Shown here piece by piece: positions 1 through 10,652 of a DNA stretch of 64,000 nucleotides. Both the position numbers and the translations under genes were made by a program. The notes beneath the pieces are model-generated. The model saw nothing but the letters and a program-made list of their open reading frames with translations, searched no databases and had not been told where the DNA came from. The stretch comes from Pohlia nutans. Taxonomy: Eukaryota; Streptophyta; Bryopsida; Bryales; Mniaceae. Numbering within the stretch: position 1 is the stretch's first letter; the number at the start of each line of letters is the position of its first letter. The stretch spans positions 20,049,501 to 20,113,500 of the forward strand of contig CM040094.1 of assembly GCA_022496805.1 (NCBI GenBank), given 5' to 3'.

Positions 1-1488
1 GTATATAATGAATTTTAGAAATCCATCGGTTTGCATTTGATCTAAAACTCATAATTTATAATCTATCTTTGTGAGTCCATACAAAATTTATACTTTATCA
101 TGCATTTTTTCACACAGTTATAAATTGATACTTTTGTAGACTATTCCAACACCTAAACCATCCATTGTTCTTTATTTTTCTAAATTTTTGTGAACATATT
201 TTTATTGATCCAATGACATATTATTATAGGAAATTTGATTCTAAATAGGTTAGGCCAAAAAAACACTCAATTTGGACACTCCTAACTCAATTTACAACAC
301 TTCTATTTTTGGAACGACCACTTTTGGGTCGCCTTGGCACTTAAGGGTTAAATAATAAATGTCCCTAAAAATACTTACAATTCTATTAAAAAGTCAAGGT
401 TCCAAATAAAAGGGTTGAAGGAAAAATATAAAATGGGATGAGTTTTAATATGATGGAAAAATGGATGAAAATTTGTCAATTGAATTCTGTTGTAGAATAG
501 GATGTCATTGCATTGGGTGTCACGTTCTTTCAAATGGATGCCTAGGCCTTGCAAGAGGGACCCTGCAAGAGGCACGGTGAAAGTCCGTGGTGAGCAAAAA
601 TAGGACTTGCAAGAGACATGATGTGGAAACAAATAGGTGTTCCGATAGGAAGACGATGAAAGAGAACGACAGTGTCATATGTGTATGCAGTTTATGGATG
701 GAGTTGAAGTGAAGGCGGTTTGTAGAGCAGATGAGCACGTCTAAATTACGTCTACTACTCGCCTATAGAATAGTTGGTGGAGCAAATTTTGTATTGGTTT
801 CACCATGCTATTTTGTTTTGTTTGATTTGATCTTGAAGTATTATTGTGGGTGTGTTGAAATCCACACTTGTTGGAGTGATTTTGTTAAGTACTTGAACTT
901 TAAAATATGACTGATTGCTTAATGTGGAGGGACCTTGACGTAGTTGACATTTTGGAAATGCTCTAAATATAAATATAAAAGTTGGAGTTGGAGTTTGTGA
1001 ACAATTAGAAGGCAATGTGCAAAATTTGCAAACTCTAGAAACTAAAATACATTAATCCTCAAACAACACAAAAGCCCTTTGTGGCTGTATAGTATATTCC
1101 ATATTTGATGGTATTTGATCAAAATAACATAGATTAAACACTTACAATACAAAGCAAAATTGATAATCGTGATAATATATATCTAATAATATATCACATC
1201 TAATTTGTATAATAAACCACAATTGAGCAATTAGAAGGCTAAAAAGGCCATATTTGTTATAATTATTGAGACTTTTCGCAGTCTCATTTTTATCTTCGAC
1301 TAAAAGATAAACCGTTTTATCTCTTTACTAGTATTTTTTTTATAAATAGGTAACAACAACTTTAAAAATTTCAATATAGAATCACTATTTGAGCATTATT
1401 ATTTTTTGGTTTCAATAATTATTTTTAAAATGAATTTTTGAATAACTAGCATTCTGTCTCAAAATTTGCAAAAAGTCTCAATATAACG
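1..1488. other. AT-rich non-coding flank
   Basis: No convincing coding region. The open frames are short, lack conserved motifs and fall in AT-rich sequence. A stretch around 540-620 (words such as CTTGCAAGAG and GGTGAGCAAAA) resembles 11,375-11,450, so both may belong to one old dispersed repeat. This DNA is the target into which the copia element at 1494 inserted. Confidence 0.6.
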
Positions 1489-1493
1489 AATAT

Positions 1494-1749
1494 TGTTGAA
1501 GTATTAGATGTAAGGTAGTGTTGCTAGAAGCCAAAGGGAATTGGGTGGTAATAATGATGTGTGGGAGAGGGGACAAGATATGGGCTGATCATAGAGGCCT
1601 CTAGTGGTGGGTTATCCCATATTGGTTGTCATACACACCTCCTAGTGTACACCTCTTGAGGAGGGAAGCTTTTGAGTAAAGATCATCTCTTTCTACGCAT
1701 TCCTTGTGTTTGTGTGTGTGCCTTGTGCTTTTATCTCCTATCTTCAATA
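1494..1749 (+). repeat. 5' LTR of the copia element
   Basis: Matches 6141-6394 over its full length with about 5% differences. Its ends are TGTTGAAG and CTTCAATA, imperfect inverted repeats of each other, so the canonical terminal CA is TA here. Promoter and polyadenylation signals should lie inside but I could not place them. Confidence 0.96.
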
Positions 1750-1764
1750 GGTTATGGGCTCACT
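1750..1764 (+). other. Primer-binding site for a half initiator-tRNA-Met
   Basis: GGTTATGGGCTCACT directly abuts the LTR. It does not resemble the usual plant copia PBS, TGGTATCAGAGC, which pairs with the tRNA 3' end. It is complementary at about 13 of 15 positions to the anticodon arm of plant initiator tRNA-Met (GGTGGGCCCATAACC). Drosophila copia and relatives are primed by a cleaved 5' half of tRNA-iMet pairing at this region. The pairing is seen; the priming mode is inferred from that precedent. Confidence 0.8.
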
Positions 1765-2570
1765 CATGTGTGTTGCATGAGTCTTGGATTGCATTGAGGC
1801 AATTAGTTCGAGGTCGTTGCGGGAGGGGCTGATTTGGAGCTTTTGGGAGCATTTTAGAGCGTTTTGGAGGAGTCTTCTCTCTTGCAGGTGTGCACGGGCT
1901 GAAGTTACTCGTGGGAGCACTCTTCTTGATCAATCTCTTCCTTAGGATCTCTTATTTCTTCATTCCAAGCCTCTTTTGTAAGTGGAACGTCGTTTCGTTC
2001 AATTTGATGCACTTGTGGTCATACAAGTGATTTGTCAGGTGTTGAGGCTCCAAGGGAGGGTCTATGGTCTGATCTAAGTGATTGGGCACTTGCATTGAGG
2101 TGTTGCATGTGTTTCATAGCCTAGGAGTGCTCAAATTTACATTTGGAGTTACTTTATGCACTTGGGCGCACAACGGTGCGGTTTTGAGCAATTTCAATGC
2201 ATTTCGGGTTTTAAAGGGCTTGTTTGAGTCCATAAGCATTGATTTAGTGCTATTGGATGACACAAAGGTGTCAATTTCGTGCATTGAGTGATTGGGAACA
2301 CTAAAGTGTTGTTTTGAGTCAATCGGAGAGTGGGAGCCCCATTGAGTGATTTGCGGTGTTTTGGTGAACATCTTTGCAATTTGGGTGAGCTACCTTTGCA
2401 TTTGAGTGTTGGAAGGTGTGTGGAGCATAAAGGTGCTGATTTGTTGCTTGGGGTTGGAGTAGTGGCATTGGAAGCACAAAGGTGCTACATTCTATCAAAA
2501 ATCATTAAAACAAATTTTATTTTGGATTTAAGGGTTTGTTTGAGTGGGGAGGCATTCGTGAGTGAGGATC

Positions 2571-3486
2571 ATGGCATCTTATGAGGGTGAGGGTCCCAAA
2601 GTGGTAGACAAGTTTGATGGCGTGAATTTCCACTTGTGGAAGTTCAAAATGGAGATGGTCATGGCGGAGAAGGAGTTGTGGGACATTGTCGATGGTAGTG
2701 AGGAGCCCCCTCACTCTACTTCCGACCCGCGCGTGATGCAAGCATACTTGTGGCGCGAGAAGAAGGCATTTGCCATCTTGGCTCTCAATCTCTCTGATTC
2801 GCAACTCGCGTACATTCGTTTGTGGAAGACACCCCGCGAGGCATGGGCCAAGCTTTGCAACATTCACGAAGCAAAGAGTTTGGTCAACATTTTGTTTTTG
2901 CGGCGCAAGTTCTTCACCATCAAGCTGGAGGAGGAAGACGACATGTTGGCGCACATCAACAAGGTGAAGGCACTCGCGGATCAACTCAACGGTGCGGACG
3001 TGACCATTTCCGATGGGGATGTTGTGATGACCCTTTTGGAAAGCTTACCACCCTCGTTTGAGTATTTGATCGTGGCCATGGAGTCAAGGCCCATTTCGGA
3101 GCTCACATTGGACTACGTGACCTTGCGGTTGTTGCACGAGCTCAAGTGACAAAAGGAGAATGAGTCTCGTGGAGACAGTGCGGCTCTCATGGAAAAGCAA
3201 ACGAAGAATGGAGGTGGTGGCGACAAGGTGTGCTTCTATTGCGGTAAGAAGGGCCACATCGCCAAACATTGCTACAAGCGCAAGAGGGATGAGAAGGACA
3301 AGAGTGCCAACAAGACGAAAAGTTGTGACGATGATGATGAGTACGCTTTTACTACGAGGTATGTCTCTTGGGATGCAAGCATGAATGATGGCGAGGACGA
3401 ACATGCAATGATGGCAAACAACGTATCGTGCAATGGTAGTGTAAGTGATTGGATTGTAGACTCGGGTGCGACAAGTCACATGGCAC
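2571..3486 (+). pseudogene. copia gag (UBN2-type) with CCHC knuckle and start of protease
   Basis: The ATG at 2571 opens a capsid-like gag domain typical of plant copia elements, with the KFDGVNFHLWKFKMEMVM region near its N-terminus. A TGA at 3147-3149 interrupts the frame where an arginine codon (CGA) would fit, and the same frame continues. A zinc knuckle CFYCGKKGHIAKHC (C-x2-C-x4-H-x4-C) follows at about 3230-3272. The protease motif DWIVDSGATSHM lies just before the nested solo LTR. Gag packages the element RNA and the knuckle binds nucleic acid. Family assignment is firm. The gene is dead because of the stop and the insertion. Confidence 0.93.
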
Positions 3487-3741
3487 TATTGAAGGTAGTA
3501 GAAGATTGCACAAGGCACAAACAAACACAAGGAATGCGTAGAAACAGATGATCTTTACTAAAGGCCTTCCACCTTAAATAGTGTACAGTAGGAGGTCACC
3601 ATGGCGAACCATATGGGATAACTCATCACAAGGACACTCTAGAGATTAGCCCATGCCTAACCCCTCCTCCCACACACAATTATTTAGCACCCGAACCTCT
3701 TTGGCTTCTAGCAATACTACGTTACATCAATTACCTCAATA
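3487..3741 (-). mobile_element. Nested solo LTR, inverted, with GGCAC target duplication
   Basis: This 255-bp block is a diverged reverse complement of the host element's own LTR. It begins TATTGAAG, shares the internal word ACACAAGGAATGCGTAGAAA, and ends near TACCTCAATA. It is bounded by GGCAC at 3482-3486 and again at 3742-3746, a 5-bp duplication as made by copia integrases. No internal region remains, so it is a solo LTR left by recombination between two LTRs. With the block and one GGCAC copy discounted, the reading frame of the protease region is continuous. Confidence 0.92.
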
Positions 3742-3746
3742 GGCAC

Positions 3747-5287
3747 CGACTAGGAGTTGTTTCCATTTATATGTCCTCATGCCACCAAGAAGAGTGATTT
3801 TGGGAGATGATACGGTGCTTGAGGCTGTGGACAAAAGCCAAATTGTTGTAGACACAGAGGTGAAGAGCCGTGTGAAGACAATTACTATCAAAGATGTCCT
3901 CTGCGTTCCTAATCTGAAGCTAAATTTACTATCGGTGAGGCAATTAGTGGCAAAGCACTTGCGGGTTGAGTTTAGTGATACGGGGTGTTATGTGTTGTCA
4001 CCAAGTCGAGATGAGGTGGCCTTCATTGAAGAAGACGAGGGTTTGTACCACATGAAGTTCTCGAAGGTGCATTCGGGTAAAACGGCGGCGATGGCGAAAT
4101 CAAGCTTGAAGGATGATTAGTTGAGGTTGTAGCATCGTCAACTCGGCCATTTGAACGTCAAGAGTGTGAAAACACTTAGTGGCATGGTAAGCGGCATGGC
4201 AAGCGACATACTTCAATCGCATGTAGATCCTTCTTCATTCACTTGTGATGGTTGCATTTAGAGCAAGCAACAACGATTGCCATTTGCGGATGAAGCGGCA
4301 ACTCGTGCAACTGAGCCTTTAGAAATCGTTCACTCCGATGTATGTGGCCCGATGAAGACGACGTCGATCGGGGGTTGCAAATACTTTGTGACATACATCG
4401 ATGACTTTTCAAGGAAGATTTGGCTCTATCCAATCAAGGCCAAGAGCGAGTGTTTTGACAAATTCAAAGACTTCAAGGCATTGGTAGAGAAGCAATCCGA
4501 CAAGAAGTTCAAGGTGTTTCGATCCGTTAACGGCGGCGAATTCTTGTCAAACAAGTTTGATGAGCTTTTGAAGCAAGAAGGCATTGCGCGGCAAACATCG
4601 GCACCATATACCCTTCAACAAAATAGAGTTGCGGAGTGCGCACATCGTACCATTGTGGAGATGGCGAGGAGCATGTTGCACGCTCAACACTTGAAATTGG
4701 ACCTTTGGGCGGAAGCGGTGGTCACTGCGGTGTATACTCGCAATCGGTGCCCTACAAGTGCCGTTGCAAACATGATGCCGGAGCAAGCGTGGAGTGGGAG
4801 GCAACCTTGTGTTGCACACATGCGCGTCTTTGGATGCATCACATACGCAAAGGTACTAGATGCTCGTAGGACCAAACTTGACCCAAAGGCCGAAAAATGT
4901 TTGTTTCTTGGTTATTGTGAAGGTACCAAGGCGTATAGGCTCATGTCGGTGGAGACCAAGAAGATAATTCGATCACGCGATGTGACCTTTTGTGAGGAGT
5001 CTACGGTAGAGGATCATTTGGAGGATGGTTCAAGTGGGAGATGTGGAAACGTTATCGTGGACTCATCCCCAAAATCTCCTATCATTGATGTTCCCGATGA
5101 AGATGAACGTGAGGTGAAGGAAGAAGATGAAGGTGAGGATGGCGAGTTGGAGGCTATTTCAAGTTCGAATTCCAAGAATGGCGCAAAGGAGGTGCAAGTG
5201 GAGAACGCTTCTTCAAACAATCGGCTATATCCCGAACGAGCACGCAAGCCACTTGGAGAGTGGTCGAAGATCACATCTTGCCTTTAA
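3747..5287 (+). pseudogene. copia protease C-terminus and integrase
   Basis: Codons from 3749 continue the protease frame. The integrase zinc-binding region follows, with HRQLGHLN and CDGC at about 4135-4260. It is interrupted by TAG codons near 4118 and 4130, the second where a conserved tryptophan is expected, and by another TAG at about 4258. The catalytic core shows HSDVCGPM (first Asp, about 4330). At about 4525 it reads RSVNGGEF, where the family has Asp-Asn-Gly-Gly-Glu-Phe, so the second catalytic Asp is Val. QQNRVAE carries the final Glu (about 4620). The C-terminal part is acidic and low in complexity. The enzyme would be inactive even without the stops. Confidence 0.93.
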
Positions 5288-6119
5288 GTGATGACGAGCA
5301 TGCGAATGTGGCGTTATCGGAAGCACCATCAACCATATGTGAAGCTAGGCAAGGTGAGGATGCGGTCAAGTGGGAGCAAGTCATGGAAGAGGACTATGAA
5401 TCGATGATTCCAAATGGCACGTGGGAATTGACTCCCATTCCCAAGGGTCACAATACTATTAGTTGCAAGTGCGTTTTTCATGCAAAGAGAGATACTTGCG
5501 ATGATGTCATGCGTTACAAGGTAAGGTTTGTAGCAATGGGGTTTGCGCAAGCATACGGCGTGGAGTTTTATGAGTCCTTTGCTCCCGTGGCCAAGTTCAC
5601 GACCATTCGATGCATCCATGTCATTCGGGTGGCGGTAAAACGGATCATGCGCTACTTTAACATTGTATTAAGTGGTTCTTGCGGTGCGGACATGGAGGAT
5701 TAAAAATCTACTACGGGCTACATGTTCAATGTTAGATCGGGCGCGGTATCGTGCAATAGCAAGCGGCAACAAACCACGGCCACGTCCATTGTGGAGGCGA
5801 AGTACATAGCGACAAACCACGCTACGAAAGAGGCCATTTGGTTGAGACAACAAATGACGGATGTGGGTTGTCCACAAGAGGAGGCTACAACCAGCATGAG
5901 TGACAACCAAGGAAGCATTTCACTTATAAAGAACCCGACACATCATTCACGGATGAAACACATTGATGTGCAATATTACTTCATTTGAGAGAAATAGAAG
6001 ATGGGAGTCGTACGATTAGAGTATTGTTCAACGGTGCACATGATGGCGATTGTGCTAGCAAAGGGTCTAGCACGAGATCGACACCAAAGACTAGTAATAG
6101 CATATGAACTCAAAAGCTT
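5260..6119 (+). pseudogene. copia reverse transcriptase remnant and RNase H
   Basis: The frame changes relative to the integrase near 5.25 kb, so there is a frameshift. The RT N-terminus is clear (KWEQVMEEDYESM, NGTWELTPIPKG, and YESFAPVAKFTTIR). After FTTIR the sequence jumps to AVKRIMRYF, which belongs just before the RNase H region. The part that should hold the YVDD catalytic box is therefore deleted. A TAA at 5701-5703 precedes KSTTGYMFN, the conserved RNase H entry. RNase H motifs follow (QQTTATSIVEAKYIA, SDNQGSISLIKNP, HIDVQYYFI). After a stop at 5986 the usual C-terminal tail (LAKGLARDRHQRL) is readable in another frame. Confidence 0.92.
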
Positions 6120-6128
6120 TGGCTCTAC

Positions 6129-6140
6129 GCAAAGTGGGAG
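6129..6140 (+). other. Polypurine tract of the copia element
   Basis: The purine run AAAGTGGGAG lies immediately before the 3' LTR, the position and composition expected for the plus-strand DNA primer of copia elements. Confidence 0.85.
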
Positions 6141-6394
6141 TGTTGAAGTATTAGATGTAAGGTAGTGTTGCTAGAAGCCAAAGGGAATTGGGTGGTAATA
6201 ATGATGTGTAGGAGAGGGGACAAGGCATGGGCTGATCTTAGAGGCCTCCAGTGGTGGGTTATGCTATATGGGTTGTCATACACACCTCCTAGTGTACACC
6301 TCTTAAGGAGGGAAGCTCTTGAGTAAAGATCATCTCTTTCTACGCATTCCTTGTGTTTGTATGTGCGTTGTGCTTTCATCTCCTATCTTCAATA
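6141..6394 (+). repeat. 3' LTR of the copia element
   Basis: Begins TGTTGAAGTATTAG and ends CTTCAATA, followed by the second AATAT target copy. It is slightly shorter than the 5' LTR because of a small deletion in the TG-rich stretch near 6362. Confidence 0.96.
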
Positions 6395-8040
6395 AATATG
6401 GCCTTTAAATACAAACTGTAGAGAGGGACCCCAAGGGCCTTTTAAGAGTTAAACTTTGTAAATAAATTCAGTCATAGTGGATAATATTATTTTTTTGGTT
6501 GTTGTGCAACCATTTCCATTATTTGCATGAGTATGTTAATGCATATGAGCGTCTTTGTATAATTTTTAGGAAGTTGTTTCTTTAATTTGCTTGTTCAATA
6601 TTGTCTTGTAAAACTGCTTCTTTTCAATGAGCATTGCTTCAAGACAACTAGTTTATGTGCTATAGATTGAAGAAGAACTAACATTGTGTCCATCTCTAAC
6701 CTCCTTGATGCACGCTACAAATTCTGTTAATTTGGTGGTATAATTAAATTTTCCAAAAAGTTGTAACTAATATAGGGTACATGGGAAAAGAGGGAGATTT
6801 TTGAAATATAAGCAGCATTAGGGCCTTCTAAGATTCTTTAAGCCCACATAATACCCTCATAACTAATACTTGGTGTTCGCATGTGGTTACGAAAATATAC
6901 TATACTAATACTCACATTGAGGTTTTATACAGTTATGAGAATTTTCTAACCCTTCTAATAGAATGAACGATTCAACAATATTATGCACATCTTCATGCAT
7001 TTTGTTAGCTTTACATTTAAGAGTCTTCTTTTTTATTTGTGAAGGCTTCATAATAAATGTTGTTATAGTGTAGATTGCCGTTTAACCCTTAAACATCACG
7101 AGGGTCCTTGGAAGGCTGCCCAAAGAACATCTCCAAAAGTCTACAGGAGTTGTTGCCAAAATAAATAAATAAATAAATAAAAATTGCCAGCCTACCGTGG
7201 GCGTTGGCCAATAGGCAGTTAGTCAACATTTTTTCTCTTTTAAAAAAATAAAAATTCTTTGTCTCTATCCACATTTGCTTCCCGGTCATAGCTCCTTTTT
7301 TTCCCCATTCCTTCATTTGATTGTGAATTTTTCCACAATTTTTTAATTTAGGCATATTTGCTAAATTTAGCCTTGGCTTTTCATCATTTTTCCAAAGTAC
7401 CACTCCATTTCAAATTTGGTTCAAAAAATCCACTTTTTCTCCATTATTCTCATATAAACAAGCCCGTGGGGCTTTTTTGATGTTTAAGGGTTAACTAGTT
7501 CCTGTAGTGATTCAAATCCTTGTTTGATCTTGTCTAATGGAATCTCACTTATTGCCGAATTGACAATAAACTGAGGGTTTATATATTTCAGTTGGAGATA
7601 TAGACATATAGACTAATGAATCACAAAAATGGAGTTGATCAACAAAGAAAAGTTGAAACTCTCAATGTGTAGATCACGTTTGTATGGTTAGATTTATCTT
7701 ATTTTTTATTAAAAAATTTAATTAAAATTTCAAGTTTTTTTTTGAAATTCAATTAAAAATCCCAAATCAACAAATTTTAATTAAAATTTATTGTAATAAA
7801 TTTGGAATAATATGCACTATGAGATGGTACGATTTCCATTATTTGATTCTACTTATTTGGAAAAATCATTTTTAAGATATCTCCTTTTGAACTAAGAATG
7901 AAACTTGACATAAACCATTTTTTGATTTATTATTTATTATTTTGAAATCAAAATATCTATTTTGAAGATCCATACCATACAAATGATGGTCAACTAGCAC
8001 AAGAACCAAGAGAAATTTGGATGGATGAAAAACATCATTG

Positions 8041-8116
8041 CATGTGGTGAAGAGGCGCATCAGAAATAACCTAGCATCCAGAATATGGATGTGGCGTGTC
8101 GAAGGTTAATTGATAA
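8041..8116 (-). pseudogene. Fragment related to the coiled-coil gene at 51.5 kb
   Basis: On the minus strand this stretch aligns by eye with about 51,485-51,545 minus. Both contain a TTCGACRCGCC-like start, a tGGAYGCTrG block and a CWTCAYCAC-like block in the same order and spacing. In the 51.5-kb copy this encodes FDAPTSRFWTLDDFLSVFHH. Here frameshifts and a TAG break the frame. It is probably an old fragment of the same repeat family. Confidence 0.35.
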
Positions 8117-8654
8117 GTCTAAAATAAGACTCTGAAGTTGGAAAACCAACGCATGTCCAAGTTGGCCACGAATAAGTTATTGGAAAGATAATCACAGATT
8201 AGCAAGGAAAATAAAGTAATTACAGTCAGATTAGCGTTGTAGTTACTATAGCGTTGTTGTGTGGCTTAGCTGGAGATTCACATTGCTTGTCTTTGAGCTT
8301 GCATCTTCATATTTATTGGCTCTGACCGTAGGAAAGAGGCATTGCGGGGACACTCACTTTTTTGGGCTAAATACCACTGTAGCAAATATATGCCATTCAT
8401 GATTCTACTGAAATGCATTCTCGTCCTTCATCCGTTCTATTCCGGTCAGAGCTCCTCGTAGCATAGCTGCTTGTTTTATTTAATTTTTACGCATAGGGTA
8501 TTTTTATAATTCCTTGATAGAAGGCATCAATCTTCATATTTTTTGGAAATAAATATTTTTTAGTATATTTTGACAGAGATACTAGAGTTGTTCAAAAACA
8601 AAATTGGTTTATAAGCGGAGTTCAAGTGGAGTTCTCTTCTTATAATTATAATTT

Positions 8655-8790
8655 CTAACAAGCATTGTTTATGAATAGTTTCCATGGTCATGGCTCTTGA
8701 CTTGGGAGAACGTGTGGGAACTCTCATTAGCATTGGGGAGGTCACGAGTTCTACACCCCATGGTGGTACAGGGCCTTGCTTTAAATTATT
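8655..8790 (+). mobile_element. Possible tRNA-derived SINE head
   Basis: TGGCTCTTGACTTGGG resembles a pol III A box, and CACGAGTTCTACACCCC about 60 bases later resembles a B box. The spacing fits a tRNA-derived promoter. No clear tail or target duplication was seen. Confidence 0.3.
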
Positions 8791-9055
8791 CTCCAACTCA
8801 CCATAGACTAGTTTGGAGGCTTTTTGAAATCAAAACGAATCTAAGATGAGATTAAGGTTTCTTTCCACTTCGATACACTCTTTTCGGTTAACTCTACTAG
8901 AGATTTAAATCACAAGAAGCCTTTGTTCACTACTGTGAGTACTGTCATATCCATTACATGGATTATGACATGGTTATGGCTGTGGGACTTTAGAAGGCAA
9001 ATCATTTGGTCTCCTACAGTGTATGGCAACCAAGAGCAGTCTGTAGTTTCTAGTA

Positions 9056-10652
9056 CAGTGACCTTCAAAACTGTCCCAATGTTTGTACATTTTACATTTA
9101 AAAAACAATGTAGGTAAGAGAAATTCATGGAATGGAATGTAGTAAATTTATTGAAAGAGTACATACAATGTACTAATTGTTTACAAAAATTCCAACAAAA
9201 TTGAAGCACTCAATGAGAAGGGAAAAAAACCTAAAGCTACTCTGTATATTGGGACACTTTTGAAGGTCCAACATGGAAATTCCTCACCACTTTGTCCATT
9301 TTCCTTAGGATTTTAATACAGCTGCTATTTGTCTGGGCATGGATTCTATAAGTCTCTTGCAATCATCAACAGTGATAGAAGGGAAGGTTTCTTCTACACG
9401 AGACCATAATTCAAGTATCCCTTTTGGTGGTGTATCATATCGGTTTTATCTCCTTTTCAAAATTGCCCATAGATTTTCTATAGGATTCAAATCTGGAGAC
9501 TGAGCAGGCCAAGATAAGACACCAAAAGGTTGCCTAGAAAACCATTGTTTCATACTATTACTGCTATGTATAGGTGCATTATCCTGTTGAAATATGACTT
9601 TTGATACGTCTAAATTATATTTTTGAATTGTACCATAGAGATGCTCCTCCAAGATTTTTTGATAACCGTGTTGATTGAGGCGACCTTCAATTCTATACAT
9701 CATGCCAGGTCCATGTATACACATACATCCCCATATCATCACAGAACCACCACCATGCTTAACAGTCGGAATAACAATCCGCTCTGAAAGTTCTTGTGGA
9801 TCACAAACCCAACACCAAAGTCTCCCATCTGAAGAAAATCTATTAATTTTAGTCTCATCTGAGAATATCACGTGATTCCAATCATCAATAGTCCAGTGCT
9901 GATATTTTCTGGCAAATTCTAAACGAGCCCTAATATTATTGCTTGACAAATGTGGTTTCTTTTCTTTCACATGCAATTACAAACCTGCTCTACAAAGTCC
10001 ACGGCGTACAGTAACTTCACTAACTTGTACTCCAAAAACTTCTTGCACCTGTTTAGTAGCTTCTCTTGCAGTAGACACCTTCCCTCTAGTTACACTAGTT
10101 ATACAAGACCGCTCCATTGCACTTGTCAACTTGCGTGGTCTACCTCCAACTGAAAGCTTTGCATTTGGAAAATGCTTCTTACGGAGCCTCTGTACACTTG
10201 ATTTACCAACATGCAAAGACTTTGCTATCTCTCTCACACTACAACCTTTTTGAAGCAAAGAGAGTACATTTTGTTGCTTCCCCTGGGACAATGGTCTCAC
10301 CATTTTCACTTGTGAAGTTAAACACAAAAAAAACAAATACATGACACAAGAAGAACAAATACACACAACAGAACACAAACCAAGCAATTCATAATGCATG
10401 TACACTTCATTTGCTATGCACACAAGATTCACTCATATGGACTTTCAAAATTGTCCCAATGAAGAGGAAATATCTAGAGCTTCAATCCATGCACATGCAT
10501 GCAGAGACAAGTGGCAAGACTTGCTCCTCAATTACCTTACTGATAATAGAATGTAACTAAATTGATGCCATGTCAGTCTAGCATGCAATCACTACTTGGT
10601 GACTCACCAAACTTCCAAATCAGAAACATTGGGACACTTTTGAAGGTCACTG
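9056..10652 (-). mobile_element. Tc1 (DD34E) DNA transposon
   Basis: A 1597-bp element bounded by TA at 9054-9055 and 10653-10654. Its terminal inverted repeats match at 28 of 29 bases, starting CAGTGACCTTCAAAA. It carries one transposase gene on the minus strand. A second, internal copy of the terminal motif occurs in each end in opposite orientation (about 9249-9270 and 10,438-10,461), so each end is a 215-bp cassette flanked by inverted sites. The length, TA target, TIRs and catalytic spacing place it in the Tc1 group. Two stops in the transposase make this copy non-autonomous. Confidence 0.96.
9305..10303 (-). pseudogene. Tc1-type transposase, DD34E, two in-frame stops
   Basis: The start at 10,303 gives MVRPLSQGKQQNVLSLLQKG, the usual Tc1 N-terminus. 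A paired-type helix-turn-helix region follows (GCSVREIAKSLHVGKSSVQRLRK), then a GRPRKLT hook. The catalytic core has VIFSDETKINRF (Asp 1), VIFQQDNAPIHSS (Asp 2) and SPDLNPIENLWAILKRR (Glu), with 34 residues between the last two. The protein would cut and paste the element at TA. A TAA at 9977-9979, probably from CAA, sits between the DNA-binding and catalytic halves. A second TAA at 9446-9448 follows KRR, after which the frame continues (NRYDTPPKGILELW) to 9305. No frameshift is needed. Confidence 0.95.

Larger units (their letters stand above)
1494..6394 (+). mobile_element. Ty1/copia LTR retrotransposon, complete ends, inactive
   Basis: The element has two 254-256-bp LTRs that begin TGTTGAAG and end CTTCAATA. 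It is flanked by an identical 5-bp target duplication AATAT at 1489-1493 and 6395-6399. A primer-binding site follows the 5' LTR directly and a purine tract (AAAGTGGGAG) precedes the 3' LTR. The order gag, CCHC, protease, integrase, RT remnant, RNase H is that of Ty1/copia. At about 4.9 kb it is short for the family because most of the reverse transcriptase is missing. The LTRs differ at roughly 13 sites by eye, so the insertion is not recent. It cannot be autonomous: there are several in-frame stops, a frameshift near 5.25 kb, a nested solo LTR in the protease region and a lost integrase catalytic residue. Confidence 0.97.
6400..9055. other. AT-rich intergenic DNA
   Basis: No supported gene. 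An AAAT microsatellite lies at about 7158-7181. Two small old repeats inside are listed separately (8041-8116 and 8655-8790). Remaining open frames are short and lack recognisable motifs. Confidence 0.6.
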
